Shown here: in pieces, positions 16,754-25,974 of the stretch | Layout of the letters: every line of letters begins with the position of its first letter | Numbering within the stretch: the stretch's first letter is position 1 | From: Haladaptatus paucihalophilus DX253 | GTDB taxonomy: Archaea; Halobacteriota; Halobacteria; Halobacteriales; Haladaptataceae | Assembly (NCBI RefSeq): GCF_000376445.1 | Contig: NZ_AQXI01000003.1 | Span: 62,001-126,000 of the forward strand | DNA: 64,000 nt | Direction of reading: 5' to 3' | Program-made: the position numbers and the translations under genes | The notes under the pieces: generated by a model | The model's input: only the letters and a program-made list of their open reading frames with translations | Told to the model about the DNA's origin: nothing | Databases searched by the model: none

Positions 16754-18973
16754 ATGATGGACGACATCCGTGTGCTATTCGTTGACCCCCTCTCTGACGC
16801 GGGTGTTTTTCCGGACCGTCTCGCCGATGCCATCGACTATCTCTCCGTCGTGGAGGCGCGGACCACGGACGAAGCACTCGATGTCCTGTCGGAGCGTCGT
16901 ATCGACTGCGTTATCAGCGCCTACGCGCTTCCCGATTCCGACGGTATCGAGTTGTTGCACGCGGTCAGGCAAACGAGATTGAACCTTCCGTACATCCTCT
17001 GTACCGAATCCGGGAGCGAAAAAATCGCAAGCAGAGCCATCTCCGCCGGTGTGACCGAGTACCTCCGGGCCGGGGACACCGACCCGGAAACGCTGGCGAA
17101 GCGCGTCGAACGAATCGTCTCTCCATCCGAAACGAGCGGCACCGACCGGCGATTTAATCACTACCGTTCCATCGTGCAGGCGATGGGCGACGGTGTGTAC
17201 ACGCTGGACACGAACGGCCGTATGACCGCCGTCAACGATACCCTCGTCGATATCTCGGGCTACGAACGTGACGAACTCGTCGGCGAGCACATCTCGATGC
17301 TGTTGGACGACGAGGACGTCGAGCGCGGGGACGAACTCATCAGAGGCCTCATCCGTGATAACGACGCCGTCGGTCAGTTACAGGCGACGCTTCATACGGT
17401 GGATGGGAGGACCGTCCCGTGCGAGGCCCGCATCGGGTTGCTCACGCACAACGACGTGTTTCGCGGAACCGTGGGAGTGTTCCGAAGTATCGAGGAGCAC
17501 GAACACGTCAAGAAGGAGCTTCGTGACGAAAAACGACGAATCGAGGAACTCCACGAAGTGGCATCGGAGATGGAGTCGTGCCAAACGGCGGACGAAATCT
17601 GTGACCTGACCGTCGATGCGGCGGAAAGTATCCTCCAGTTCGACATCTGCGGCGTCGACCTCATCGAGGACGACCACTTCGTTCCGACGGCGATTTCCAC
17701 CGGTATGACGAACGACGGGTACTCCAAACTCCGGACCAACGAGGGTATCGCCGGGAAGACGCATCAAAACAACGAGACGTACGTCATCGACGACGTGCGC
17801 GAGGAATCGGATGCGGTCCCGGCACAGGCCGAATACCGGTCGCTCCTCAGCGTTCCCGTCGGTGACGAGGGCATCTTTCAGGCGGGGTCGCGCGACGTCG
17901 CGTCCTTCGACCACGACGACGCCGAACTGGCCGAACTGCTGGTTTCACACACCGCCGAGGCGCTTCGGCGAATCAGCTCGCAAACGGCCCTTCGGGAGAG
18001 CGAGGAGAAGTACCGAACGCTGGTCGAACAGAGCCATGACGCGATCTATATCTACCGAAACGACTCGTTCGAGTTCATCAACCAGCGCGTGTGTGACTTG
18101 ACCGGGTACACGCGAGACGAACTCATGGAGATGGAAATCTGGGACCTGATACATCCCGACGACCGCGAGGAGGTAAAGCACATCGCAAGCGGTCGAAGCC
18201 GCGGCGAGCACTCGCCGCACTACGAGGCCCGCGTCGAGACGAAACACGGCGACATCAGGCATATCGAATTCAGCGTGCGCATCATCACGTACGAGGGCAA
18301 ACACGCGCACCTCGGCTCCGCCCGTGACGTGACCGGCCGAAAGAAGCGAAAGCAGGAGCTCAAGCGACAGAACGAGCGCTTGGAGGAGTTCGCCAGCGTC
18401 ATCTCCCACGACCTTCGCAATCCCTTGAACGTCGCACAGGGCCATCTCGAACTCGCTAAAGAACGCGGAGAGGACCGCCACTTCGAGAAGTCGGAGAGCG
18501 CCCTCGACCGAATGGAGAGCCTCATCGCCGACCTCCTAACGCTAGCGCGACAGGGGCAGGTCGTCAGCGAAACGGAACCGGTCGAACTTCCGACCATCGT
18601 TCGACAGGCGTGGTCGAACGTCGAGACGGGGGACCGAACGCTCATCGTGGATACCCTCGGAACCGTCGATGCCGACCCCGGACGACTGCAGGAACTGTTC
18701 GAGAACCTGTTTCGAAACGCGGTCGAACACGCCGGTGACGAGACGACCGTTCGCGTCGGGGAACTCGCGGACGGCTTCTACGTCGAGGACGACGGTCCCG
18801 GAATCCCCCCCGAGGAACGCGACGCCGTGTTCGAACACGGCCACACGACCGCAAAGAGCGGGTCCGGACTCGGACTGTCCATCGTGAAGGGCATCGCAAA
18901 CGCACACGGCTGGTCCATCTCCGTGTCCGACGGATCGGACGGCGGCGCACGCTTTCGGATTCGACGGAGCTAG
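16754..18973 (+). CDS. Multidomain sensor histidine kinase: degenerate receiver-PAS-GAF-PAS-HisKA-HATPase
   Basis: Soluble kinase of 739 residues with no TM helix. Residues 1-120 are a receiver-like domain in which the phospho-acceptor aspartate is replaced (VISAYALP, Ala56). PAS1 is at about 130-250, GAF at 264-405 and PAS2 at 414-540 (GYTRDELMEMEIWDLIHPDD). The HisKA H-box is FASVISHDLRNPLN with His552. The ATPase has N-box Asn655 (RNAVEH), DDGPGIPPEE and GSGLGLSIVKGIANAHGW. Haloarchaea have many such cytoplasmic kinases, with light, redox or small-molecule sensing suggested for some. No response regulator is adjacent. The pseudo-receiver is probably a protein-interaction module. Confidence 0.93.
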   Translation: MMDDIRVLFVDPLSDAGVFPDRLADAIDYLSVVEARTTDEALDVLSERRIDCVISAYALPDSDGIELLHAVRQTRLNLPYILCTESGSEKIASRAISAGVTEYLRAGDTDPETLAKRVERIVSPSETSGTDRRFNHYRSIVQAMGDGVYTLDTNGRMTAVNDTLVDISGYERDELVGEHISMLLDDEDVERGDELIRGLIRDNDAVGQLQATLHTVDGRTVPCEARIGLLTHNDVFRGTVGVFRSIEEHEHVKKELRDEKRRIEELHEVASEMESCQTADEICDLTVDAAESILQFDICGVDLIEDDHFVPTAISTGMTNDGYSKLRTNEGIAGKTHQNNETYVIDDVREESDAVPAQAEYRSLLSVPVGDEGIFQAGSRDVASFDHDDAELAELLVSHTAEALRRISSQTALRESEEKYRTLVEQSHDAIYIYRNDSFEFINQRVCDLTGYTRDELMEMEIWDLIHPDDREEVKHIASGRSRGEHSPHYEARVETKHGDIRHIEFSVRIITYEGKHAHLGSARDVTGRKKRKQELKRQNERLEEFASVISHDLRNPLNVAQGHLELAKERGEDRHFEKSESALDRMESLIADLLTLARQGQVVSETEPVELPTIVRQAWSNVETGDRTLIVDTLGTVDADPGRLQELFENLFRNAVEHAGDETTVRVGELADGFYVEDDGPGIPPEERDAVFEHGHTTAKSGSGLGLSIVKGIANAHGWSISVSDGSDGGARFRIRRS

Positions 18974-19059
18974 GTGCCCCCCGCCCTCGCCGCCGCACGT
19001 TTCGTTCTCCGCTCGCTCGACATCGACGCGAAACGGTTCTTCCTCCGCTACTTATCGAG

Positions 19060-20100
19060 CTACTCCCACCGAAACCCTTCGACGGTCAGCGCTGGCAGCG
19101 GACTCGACTGTAACCCGGCGGTCGGTTCGGGGTCGTTGTACGACCGCGGAGCCACGTCGTTCGGTCCGTCCGGGTAGAACAGCGACGCCAGCAGTTGAAT
19201 CTGTCCGCGGCCGACGCCGAGTTCGAACTGCCCGCCGCCGTACAGCCGAATCCCGTGCTCGGCACAGTATTCCAGCGCGTCGAACAGCGACTCGACGGTT
19301 CCGAAGCGCGAGGGCTTGATGTTCAACCACTCGGGTTCGAACGGGCGCGATTCGACGCTCTCGACGCCCGTAATCGGCGCGTCCCACGATACCCGCTCGC
19401 GCACCGAATCGAGCACGGTCGCCGTCTCGTCGGTGTACGCCGGGTCCTCGATGACGACTTCGGGCATCGCGTCCGCCACGCGCCGGTACAGCTCGGGATT
19501 CGGAGACTGGCCCACCTCCGCCTCGCCGTACTCCGCTTTCATGTCCACGATTCGAACCCGTTCCGTCTCGGCCAGTTCCGAGACGAGTTCGTCGTCCCAC
19601 TCCGGCGTGGCGTCGAGTTTGAACCCCAACTCGGGGTTGATGTCGAGCCACTCACGCACCCGGTCGGCGCTCGGCGGGTCACCCAGCCGCGTGCTCACGA
19701 CGAATCGCACCGGTTCCGGCGTGCGGTCCAGGACGGCCGCGAGGTCCGTCCCCGCCTGCCGAAGGGCGAGGTCGAGCGCAGCGCTCTCGAACGCCCACTG
19801 TCGGTAGTGCCGGAAATCCTCGCGCGACGGTCCGACCGGGAACAGGTCGAGGTCCGAGAGCGCTTCCGAGAACGAATCGAGGGTGTAGGTTCCGGTCAGG
19901 CCGAACTCCAACTCCGCCAACCCGTGCTGGTCCTCCGCGTCGTAGGTCACGTCCTCGCCCTTGCCGACCTCGCCACCGCCGCGAAGCGATATTTCGGTCG
20001 TGACGCGCGTGAAATCGCTCGACGTCTCGCGTTCGTGCGGCTCGAACGAACAGGACTCGATTTCGAGCGGCAGGTCCGCGACTGACTCGTAGAGTGTCAT
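19060..20100 (-). CDS. Enolase-superfamily protein (mandelate racemase/muconate lactonizing-like)
   Basis: Protein of 346 residues starting MTLYESVADL; the upstream extension of the open frame is a shadow of the photolyase gene. The barrel half shows RFVVSTRLGDPPS, GFKLDATPEWDDELVSEL, RIVDMKAEYG, EVVIEDPAYTDE and LNIKPSRFGTVESLF, the ladder expected of the enolase superfamily (beta strands ending in K/D/E/K). The lysine of KxK and the acidic metal ligands are therefore plausible, but I cannot fix the reaction. It lies tail to head with the photolyase and they may share a transcript. Confidence 0.82.
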   Translation of the reverse strand: MTLYESVADLPLEIESCSFEPHERETSSDFTRVTTEISLRGGGEVGKGEDVTYDAEDQHGLAELEFGLTGTYTLDSFSEALSDLDLFPVGPSREDFRHYRQWAFESAALDLALRQAGTDLAAVLDRTPEPVRFVVSTRLGDPPSADRVREWLDINPELGFKLDATPEWDDELVSELAETERVRIVDMKAEYGEAEVGQSPNPELYRRVADAMPEVVIEDPAYTDETATVLDSVRERVSWDAPITGVESVESRPFEPEWLNIKPSRFGTVESLFDALEYCAEHGIRLYGGGQFELGVGRGQIQLLASLFYPDGPNDVAPRSYNDPEPTAGLQSSPLPALTVEGFRWE

Positions 20101-20222
20101 CGAATGATGAAACAGCAGGGAGAGTGAAAACTGTCGGGTCGGATTCCGTCGATTCCCAATACTCATTTCCTTGGTCGGCGAAGACGAGAGACGGTCAAAA
20201 GCGCGGCCGAAAACGGCGACCG

Positions 20223-21785
20223 CTAATCGTTCGACGCCAGCCATCGAGCCAGCGGTTCGGGATACTCCTCGCCGAGCGTAACGCCGTATCGGTCCCGTTC
20301 CTCGGCGGTGAGCCGCCACGGTTCGTGCGCTTTCTCGTCGGGCACGTCGCGGAGTTCGGGGAGCCAGTACTTGACGTACGCCGCGTCCGGGTCGTAGTGC
20401 TCGGCCTGCCACAGCACGTCGAACGAGCGGTTTCGGGAATCGTTGCCGACGCCCGCGACGTACGCCCAGTTGCCGTAGTTGCTCGCCGGGTCGTAATCGA
20501 CGAGTTTGGTTTCGAAGTACGCCGCACCCTTCCGCCAGTCGATGCGGAGGTCGTTCGCCAGCACGCTGGCGACGTTCTGCCGCCCGCGATTCGACATGTA
20601 CCCCGTCTCGTTCAACTCCCGCATGTTGGCGTCTACGAACGGGATGCCGGTCTCCCCGCGCTTCCACCGTTCGAACTCGCATTCTCCGTCGCCGTCGTCT
20701 CCGCTACCTTCGTCTCCTCCGTCGTGTCCGCTATCTCCATCACCCTCTCCGTTCCGCCAGTCGATGGTTCGCCGACGGATTCCCCGCCGTTTGAACGGTT
20801 GACTCCCGTGCTTTGCGAATTGGAACTGGAAGAAATCCCGCCACAACAGTTCGAACACGAGCCAGTAGGTCGATTCGTTTTCGACCCGCTCGCGCTCGTA
20901 CCGCTGGACGGTTTCGAACACCGTTCGAGGGGAGAGGCACCCCGCGTTGAGCCACGGCGAGAGTTTCGAGGAGTAATCCGACCCCAACAGCCCGTTTCGC
21001 GTCTCCTTGTACTCGCGGAGACGGTCGCGCGTCCAGACGTAGCGCTCCAACCGCTCCAGTCCGGCGGGTTCGCCGCCCTCGAAATCGAGGACGCGTCGCT
21101 CGTCTCGGGTCGGCGGTTCGACCCCTAAATCGGCGAACGACGGAATCGTTCCGGGGTCGATTTCGTCGCCGTCCTCTCCTTCCCCCTCTCGTTTTCCCGC
21201 CTCCGTCACCTCCTCCGGCACCGGCGGAAGCGTCGTCGGCGTATCGACGGTGGGACGGACGTCCGCGTCCGAACGCTCGACCGTCTGTCGAAACGTCGTG
21301 AACGTATCGTCGATTTCGGCGACCGGGACGGGCACGTCGTCGGGATGATAGAGCGTGTGCCCCCAAATCGACTCGACGTCGGCATCGACATCCGTTTCCG
21401 GGTCGGCGAGTCGCTCGGTGACCGCCCGTTCGACGGCGCGCTCCTCCGGGGTGGGGAGGGCGTGAAAGCATACGAGGTCGGCGTCGATGTCGGCGGCGAG
21501 CGACGGGACGACTTCCTCAGGGCGTCCGTGTCGAACGACCAGTTCGTTTCCCCTCTCTCGGAGCGAGATTCTGAGGGCTTCGACGCTCTCCCGGAGGAAT
21601 CGCGTCCGGTGGCTTCCCGTCTTCTCGTATCGGAACGAATCTTTTCCGCCGTACTCCCGCGACCCGAACTCCCGCGGGTCGAAGCAGTACACACAGCGGA
21701 GTCGCTCGGCCTCGCTCGCGACGGCGAGGGCGCGGTTATCCCGAACGCGGAGGTCGGTTCGAAACCAGACGAGCGCGGTTTTCAT
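20223..21785 (-). CDS. DASH-type cryptochrome/photolyase
   Basis: Protein of 520 residues. The N-terminal alpha/beta antenna domain begins TALVWFRTDLRVRDN; the FAD domain has SSKLSPWLNAGCLSPRTVF, YWLVFELLWRDFFQF, NMRELNETGYMSNRGRQNVAS, and DYDPASNYGNWAYVAGVGND, the set typical of CRY-DASH. These proteins repair UV-induced pyrimidine dimers, preferentially in single-stranded DNA, using blue light. Near residues 350-380 there is an Asp/Gly/Ser low-complexity insertion within the FAD domain before CEFERW. Fits a sunlight-exposed halophile. Confidence 0.94.
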   Translation of the reverse strand: MKTALVWFRTDLRVRDNRALAVASEAERLRCVYCFDPREFGSREYGGKDSFRYEKTGSHRTRFLRESVEALRISLRERGNELVVRHGRPEEVVPSLAADIDADLVCFHALPTPEERAVERAVTERLADPETDVDADVESIWGHTLYHPDDVPVPVAEIDDTFTTFRQTVERSDADVRPTVDTPTTLPPVPEEVTEAGKREGEGEDGDEIDPGTIPSFADLGVEPPTRDERRVLDFEGGEPAGLERLERYVWTRDRLREYKETRNGLLGSDYSSKLSPWLNAGCLSPRTVFETVQRYERERVENESTYWLVFELLWRDFFQFQFAKHGSQPFKRRGIRRRTIDWRNGEGDGDSGHDGGDEGSGDDGDGECEFERWKRGETGIPFVDANMRELNETGYMSNRGRQNVASVLANDLRIDWRKGAAYFETKLVDYDPASNYGNWAYVAGVGNDSRNRSFDVLWQAEHYDPDAAYVKYWLPELRDVPDEKAHEPWRLTAEERDRYGVTLGEEYPEPLARWLASND

Positions 21786-21794
21786 ACCGACCGT

Positions 21795-22580
21795 TCAGTC
21801 CGCGAGCACTTCCCCTATCTCCCTAACTGAGTCGAGTACGTAGTCCGGCGTCACGTCGGATTCGGCGAGTTCACCCCGCGTCGTCACCCCGGAGCGAACC
21901 AACACCGTCGTCGCACCGATCCGCTCGCCGAGGGCGACGTCCGTATCGAGTCGGTCGCCGACGACGAGACACTCTTCGGGCGACACGTCGAGGTGCGACA
22001 AGGCGGCCCGTCCCGCGTCCGCGGAGGGCTTTCCGAGGACGTGGTTCGGGTCCCGTCCCGCCACGCCGGCGATGGCGTTGATGATGGCTCCCGACCCCGG
22101 CACCAGTCGCTCGTGGACCGGAATCGTCACGTCCGGGTCGGTACCGACGAAGGACGCGCCACTTTCGAGCGCCCAGAACGCCTCGGTGAGCGTCTCGTAA
22201 TCGAACTCGCGGTCGATGGACGCGACGAGGACGTCGGCGGCGTCGGGGTCGTCCCGAACCGCGAACCCGCGCCGTTCGAGCAACTCGCGGAGATACGTCT
22301 CCCCGACGACGAACACGTTGCGTCCGGCGTGCTCGTCTTCGAGGAATTCCGCGGTGACGAGCGCCGAGGTGAGCACTTCCGCAGCGTCGATGTCGATGTC
22401 GTGCGCCGCGAGTCGCTCGACGTAGTGTTCGGGCGGCTGCGTCGGATTGTTCGAGAAAAAGAGCGGTGTGATTCCCGTCTCTCGCAACGTCCTCACGGCG
22501 TCGGCCGCACCGGACAGGCCGTTGTCGCCGCGAACGAGCGTTCCATCCACGTCCACTATCGCGCCGCGATAGGTCGCCAT
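21795..22580 (-). CDS. HAD-IIA family hydrolase (NagD-like)
   Basis: Protein of 261 residues. Motif I AIVDVDGTLVRGD, motif II LFFSNNPTQ, motif III lysine in HVLGKPSADAG, and motif IV VVGDRLDTDVALGERIGATTVLVRSG. The large C2B cap between residues 70 and 180 is typical of HAD-IIA sugar-phosphate or nucleotide phosphatases. It lies 9 nt downstream, in transcription order upstream, of the photolyase gene and may be co-transcribed with it. Confidence 0.92.
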   Translation of the reverse strand: MATYRGAIVDVDGTLVRGDNGLSGAADAVRTLRETGITPLFFSNNPTQPPEHYVERLAAHDIDIDAAEVLTSALVTAEFLEDEHAGRNVFVVGETYLRELLERRGFAVRDDPDAADVLVASIDREFDYETLTEAFWALESGASFVGTDPDVTIPVHERLVPGSGAIINAIAGVAGRDPNHVLGKPSADAGRAALSHLDVSPEECLVVGDRLDTDVALGERIGATTVLVRSGVTTRGELAESDVTPDYVLDSVREIGEVLAD

Positions 22581-22720
22581 TGGCGTGGTAGACGAACCAC
22601 GGGATGTTGAGTCGTCCGGTGACCGGCGGCGTTCCGCTACCCTCCGCCTCGACAGCGATTCACACAGAACCTCTCCGTCGGACGGCAGAATGAAGTCCTC
22701 CGGCTTACAGTCATACGATA

Positions 22721-24403
22721 ATGGCCGACCGACCCCGGCGCGTTCCGTTTACCGTCTTCTCGTCAGTCACGCGGCAGCGACGCCGGGTGTTTCTCTATAT
22801 CGCGTCGTTCGTCGGCGTCATCGTCCTGTACACCGTCGCGTACATGTGGGGGATGGCGACGTTCCAAGGCGAAACCCGGACCGTCCTGCAGGCGTTTTCC
22901 ATCGTCGTCGAGACGTTCACGACGACCGGATACGGGGTGGATGCGGGCCAGTGGACGACGCCGCAGATGCGCCTGCTGATGGTGTTGATGCAGATGTCCG
23001 GGGTGATACTCATCTTCATGGCCCTCCCGGTGTTCGTCGCGCCGTGGGTACAGGAGGCACTTCGCGTGAGTCCCCCGACGACCATCGACGACGACGTGGA
23101 AAACCACGTCGTCATCTGTGGCTACTCGCCGCGCGCCGAGACGCTCATCGACGAGTTTCACTCGTGGGACCACGAGTACGTCGTCGTCGTCAGGGACCGG
23201 GACGCCGCGCTCGATTTGTACGAACAGGACATCACCGTCGTCCACGGCGACCCCGAGTCGGCCGACGCGCTCCGAAACGTCCACGTCGAGGACGCGGACG
23301 CCGTCATCGCCGACGCGACCGACGAGCAGAACGCGAGCATCGCGCTTGCCGTCCGCGAGGTGTCCGAGACGGTTCGCGTCATCAGTCTCGTGGAGAATCC
23401 CGACCTGACGAACTACCTCCAGTACGCCGGTGCGGACCAAGTGTTCTCGCCGCGCCACCTGCTCGGTCACAGTCTGGCGGAGAAGGTCACGGCGTCCGTG
23501 ACGACCGACCTCGGCGAGACCGTCACCATCGGCGAAGATTTCGAAATCCTGGAACTGTCGATTCAAGCCGGGTCGGATATCGACGGGACGAGGCTCGACG
23601 AGAGCGGCGTTCGGGAGCGCACCGGCGCGAACATCATCGGCCTGTGGCGGCGCGGGGAGTTCCAGAGTTCGCCCTCCCCGACGACCGAGTTGGACGGCGA
23701 CACGATTTTGCTCGCGGCCGGACGGGAGACGCAGCTCGAACGGCTGAAGGAGATGACCATCTCGGACGGTCGCGGACCCGTTCGGAGTTCGATACTCGTC
23801 GCCGGATACGGGGAAGTCGGTTCGACGGTGGAAGAGACGATGCAGTCGAAATCGGTGCGAACCACGGTCGTGGACAGGGAGGAGAAACCCGGCGTGGACG
23901 TGCTCGGCGACGTGACCGACGAGGACGTGTTGCGGGAGGCGGGCATCGAGTACGCCAACGCGCTCATCCTCGCGCTCGCGGACGACACGACGACGATTTT
24001 CGCCACGCTCATCGCGCGCGAACTCGCGCCGGGCGTCGAAATCGTCGCCCGGGCGAACGAGACGGACAACATCGGAAAGCTGTACAGCGCGGGCGCGGAT
24101 TACGTCCTCGCCCTCGAAACCGTGAGCGGTCGGATGCTCGCCTCGACCATCCTCGAAGGTGAGGAGATAATCTCGCCCGACAAGCAGATAGAAATCCTCA
24201 GGACGACCGCGCCGCGACTCACCGGCCAGACGTTGCGGGATGCGGCGGTCAGAACCCGGACGGGCTGTACCGTCATCGCCGTCGAGCGAAACGGCGAGGT
24301 CATCACCGACCTCGGGCCGGATTTCGTGGTTCGCGGCGGCGACCAACTCATCATCGCCGGAACGGACGAGGACACGAACGAGTTCGCCGAAATCGCGCAG
24401 TGA
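22721..24403 (+). CDS. Potassium channel family protein with two TrkA-N/TrkA-C (RCK) units
   Basis: Protein of 560 residues. Residues 1-115 are a two-TM channel module with a pore helix and filter-like TTTGYG. Residues 128-250 are a first Rossmann RCK (HVVICGYSPRAETLIDEF), followed by a TrkA-C domain; residues about 350-470 are a second RCK (ILVAGYGEVGSTVEE) with another TrkA-C domain to the end. Such proteins gate or form K+ channels; K+ balance is central for salt-in halophiles. The filter TTTGYG differs from the standard TVGYG by Thr for Val, seen in some related channels. Divergent from HAD-IIA; monocistronic. Confidence 0.92.
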   Translation: MADRPRRVPFTVFSSVTRQRRRVFLYIASFVGVIVLYTVAYMWGMATFQGETRTVLQAFSIVVETFTTTGYGVDAGQWTTPQMRLLMVLMQMSGVILIFMALPVFVAPWVQEALRVSPPTTIDDDVENHVVICGYSPRAETLIDEFHSWDHEYVVVVRDRDAALDLYEQDITVVHGDPESADALRNVHVEDADAVIADATDEQNASIALAVREVSETVRVISLVENPDLTNYLQYAGADQVFSPRHLLGHSLAEKVTASVTTDLGETVTIGEDFEILELSIQAGSDIDGTRLDESGVRERTGANIIGLWRRGEFQSSPSPTTELDGDTILLAAGRETQLERLKEMTISDGRGPVRSSILVAGYGEVGSTVEETMQSKSVRTTVVDREEKPGVDVLGDVTDEDVLREAGIEYANALILALADDTTTIFATLIARELAPGVEIVARANETDNIGKLYSAGADYVLALETVSGRMLASTILEGEEIISPDKQIEILRTTAPRLTGQTLRDAAVRTRTGCTVIAVERNGEVITDLGPDFVVRGGDQLIIAGTDEDTNEFAEIAQ

Positions 24404-24412
24404 GTCTTCCGC

Positions 24413-25951
24413 TCACACGACCGCCGAGGCGACCCACCACGTCACGAACGCCTCGATGAACGCCGCGACGACGAAGACCGGGAGCAAGCCGAGCAGGACG
24501 TAGTAGGCGCGGACGAGTTCGCTCGCAACGGCGTCGGCCGACGACCGACCGCGAACGTAGGACCACGCGACCCCGCCGAGATGTAAGCCGAGCGCACCCG
24601 CGACGGACAGGCCGGGGATTTCGATGATTCCGTGCGGGAGGATGAGCGCGAGGGCGAACGTGGGGTCGGGAAGGAGGCCGATGACGGCACCGACCACCGC
24701 ACCGTTGAACAGCAGCGCGACGAGCGTCGGGACGCCGAACCCGAGCCCTGCGAACGCCGCCGCGATGGAGACGAACCAGTTGTTCGCGGCCAGCTTGACG
24801 AACACGTCTATCGGGAACGACCCGAAGACGTTGCTCGTCACGTCCGGGCGAACGCTTTCGAGCGTGAACGGTTGGACCGCGAGCCAGCCGCCGACGCCGC
24901 CGACCGCGAAGAGCGAGAGCGCGCCGAGAACGAGAAGCGGTCTCCGGACGAGGAACGTCCGCAGTTCGTGAATCCCACGACCGAATGCGCCGCGGACCGA
25001 CCCCCGACCGTTGGACACCGCGGATTCAGAATCGATATACAGCGCCGTCTTCAGCACGCCGAGCGCCGGAAGCACCCCGAAGAAGAGGAGGAGTGCGGCG
25101 ACTCGACTGACGCCGAGGAAACTCAATCCGGCCGTCACGACGCCGAACACGCCGAACGACGCGACAACGACGACGATGTAGCCCGCGACGCGGGCCTTGT
25201 GGTGACGGACGAAACTCCCGCTCCGTCGCAGTCCACCGCGAACGCCAACGTCGTCGATGACGATGGCCTGCGGGACGAACAGGAAGAGCAGGTAAACCGC
25301 GAGGAGGACGACGAAGAGCACGAGAGCCAGCACGAGCGACCCGAGGACCGCCGTGACGGTACCCCCACTCGTCACCGCGACCTCCGCGACGCCGAACGCG
25401 ACGAAGACGAGGAAGTACGTGAACAGACGGGCGAGCGACAGCAGGATGAACCTCGTTCCGTCCCTGCTCGCACCGGCGACGCCGGCCCCAATCGCTCGTT
25501 CGGTTCGAAGCGGCGTCGGGAGGGGAACGGTGGCCACGTCGCCGTCGGTCGCACTCGCGCGCTCGTTCCGCAGGGTCCTCATCACGGCGTGTACTTGTCC
25601 CGCCCCGACGAGCGCGCGGGCGACGAACACGACGACGAGACTGCACAGAACGGACGCGACGAGGATGACGATGACCTCGGGCGTAAACGCGCCCATAATC
25701 GCGTCCCGCAGTCGCTCCACGGCGGCGGGATTCGTTTCGATTCCGTTCAAATCGCTCCGTCGAAACGCGGCGAATACGGCGTCGAGTCGCCCGGTTCCCG
25801 CGAGGAGCAAAAAGGCCAGCACGAGTCCCACTATCGGGAACGTCTGTGCCATGAGGTTGATGCTCGCCCCCGCGAGGAACAGCGGGAGGACCGAGGCCGG
25901 GCGGCTAAGGAGGACCGTTCGAACCGACGCGCTCGCGTCGCTGAACTTCAT
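24413..25951 (-). CDS. Membrane protein: N-terminal poly-TM domain fused to SpoIIM domain
   Basis: Protein of 512 residues with about 12 TM helices. Residues 1-310 are a haloarchaeal-type membrane domain with repeated long hydrophobic helices and a loop (VRGGLRRSGSFVRHHK) resembling the DUF7847-type group. Residues 335-512 are a SpoIIM (stage II sporulation protein M) domain: NNWFVSIAAAFAGLGFGVPTLVALLFNG, LPHGIIEIPGLSVAGALGLHLG. SpoIIM remodels membranes with SpoIID/P in Bacillus; the archaeal function is unknown. It converges on the K+ channel gene with a 9-nt gap. Confidence 0.88.
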   Translation of the reverse strand: MKFSDASASVRTVLLSRPASVLPLFLAGASINLMAQTFPIVGLVLAFLLLAGTGRLDAVFAAFRRSDLNGIETNPAAVERLRDAIMGAFTPEVIVILVASVLCSLVVVFVARALVGAGQVHAVMRTLRNERASATDGDVATVPLPTPLRTERAIGAGVAGASRDGTRFILLSLARLFTYFLVFVAFGVAEVAVTSGGTVTAVLGSLVLALVLFVVLLAVYLLFLFVPQAIVIDDVGVRGGLRRSGSFVRHHKARVAGYIVVVVASFGVFGVVTAGLSFLGVSRVAALLLFFGVLPALGVLKTALYIDSESAVSNGRGSVRGAFGRGIHELRTFLVRRPLLVLGALSLFAVGGVGGWLAVQPFTLESVRPDVTSNVFGSFPIDVFVKLAANNWFVSIAAAFAGLGFGVPTLVALLFNGAVVGAVIGLLPDPTFALALILPHGIIEIPGLSVAGALGLHLGGVAWSYVRGRSSADAVASELVRAYYVLLGLLPVFVVAAFIEAFVTWWVASAVV

Positions 25952-25974
25952 ACGGGAAACCTCTCACTCGAATT

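Noticed and set aside
20101-20682. N-terminal extension of the enolase-superfamily gene to 540 residues
   Set aside because: The upstream part overlaps the photolyase gene in another frame and is Arg-rich. The ATG at 20100 gives a normal start.
22584-22601. CGTGGT-6 nt-ACCACG inverted repeat before the HAD-IIA gene
   Set aside because: Arms of six with G+C-rich content are expected by chance in this much G+C-rich sequence; no supporting context.
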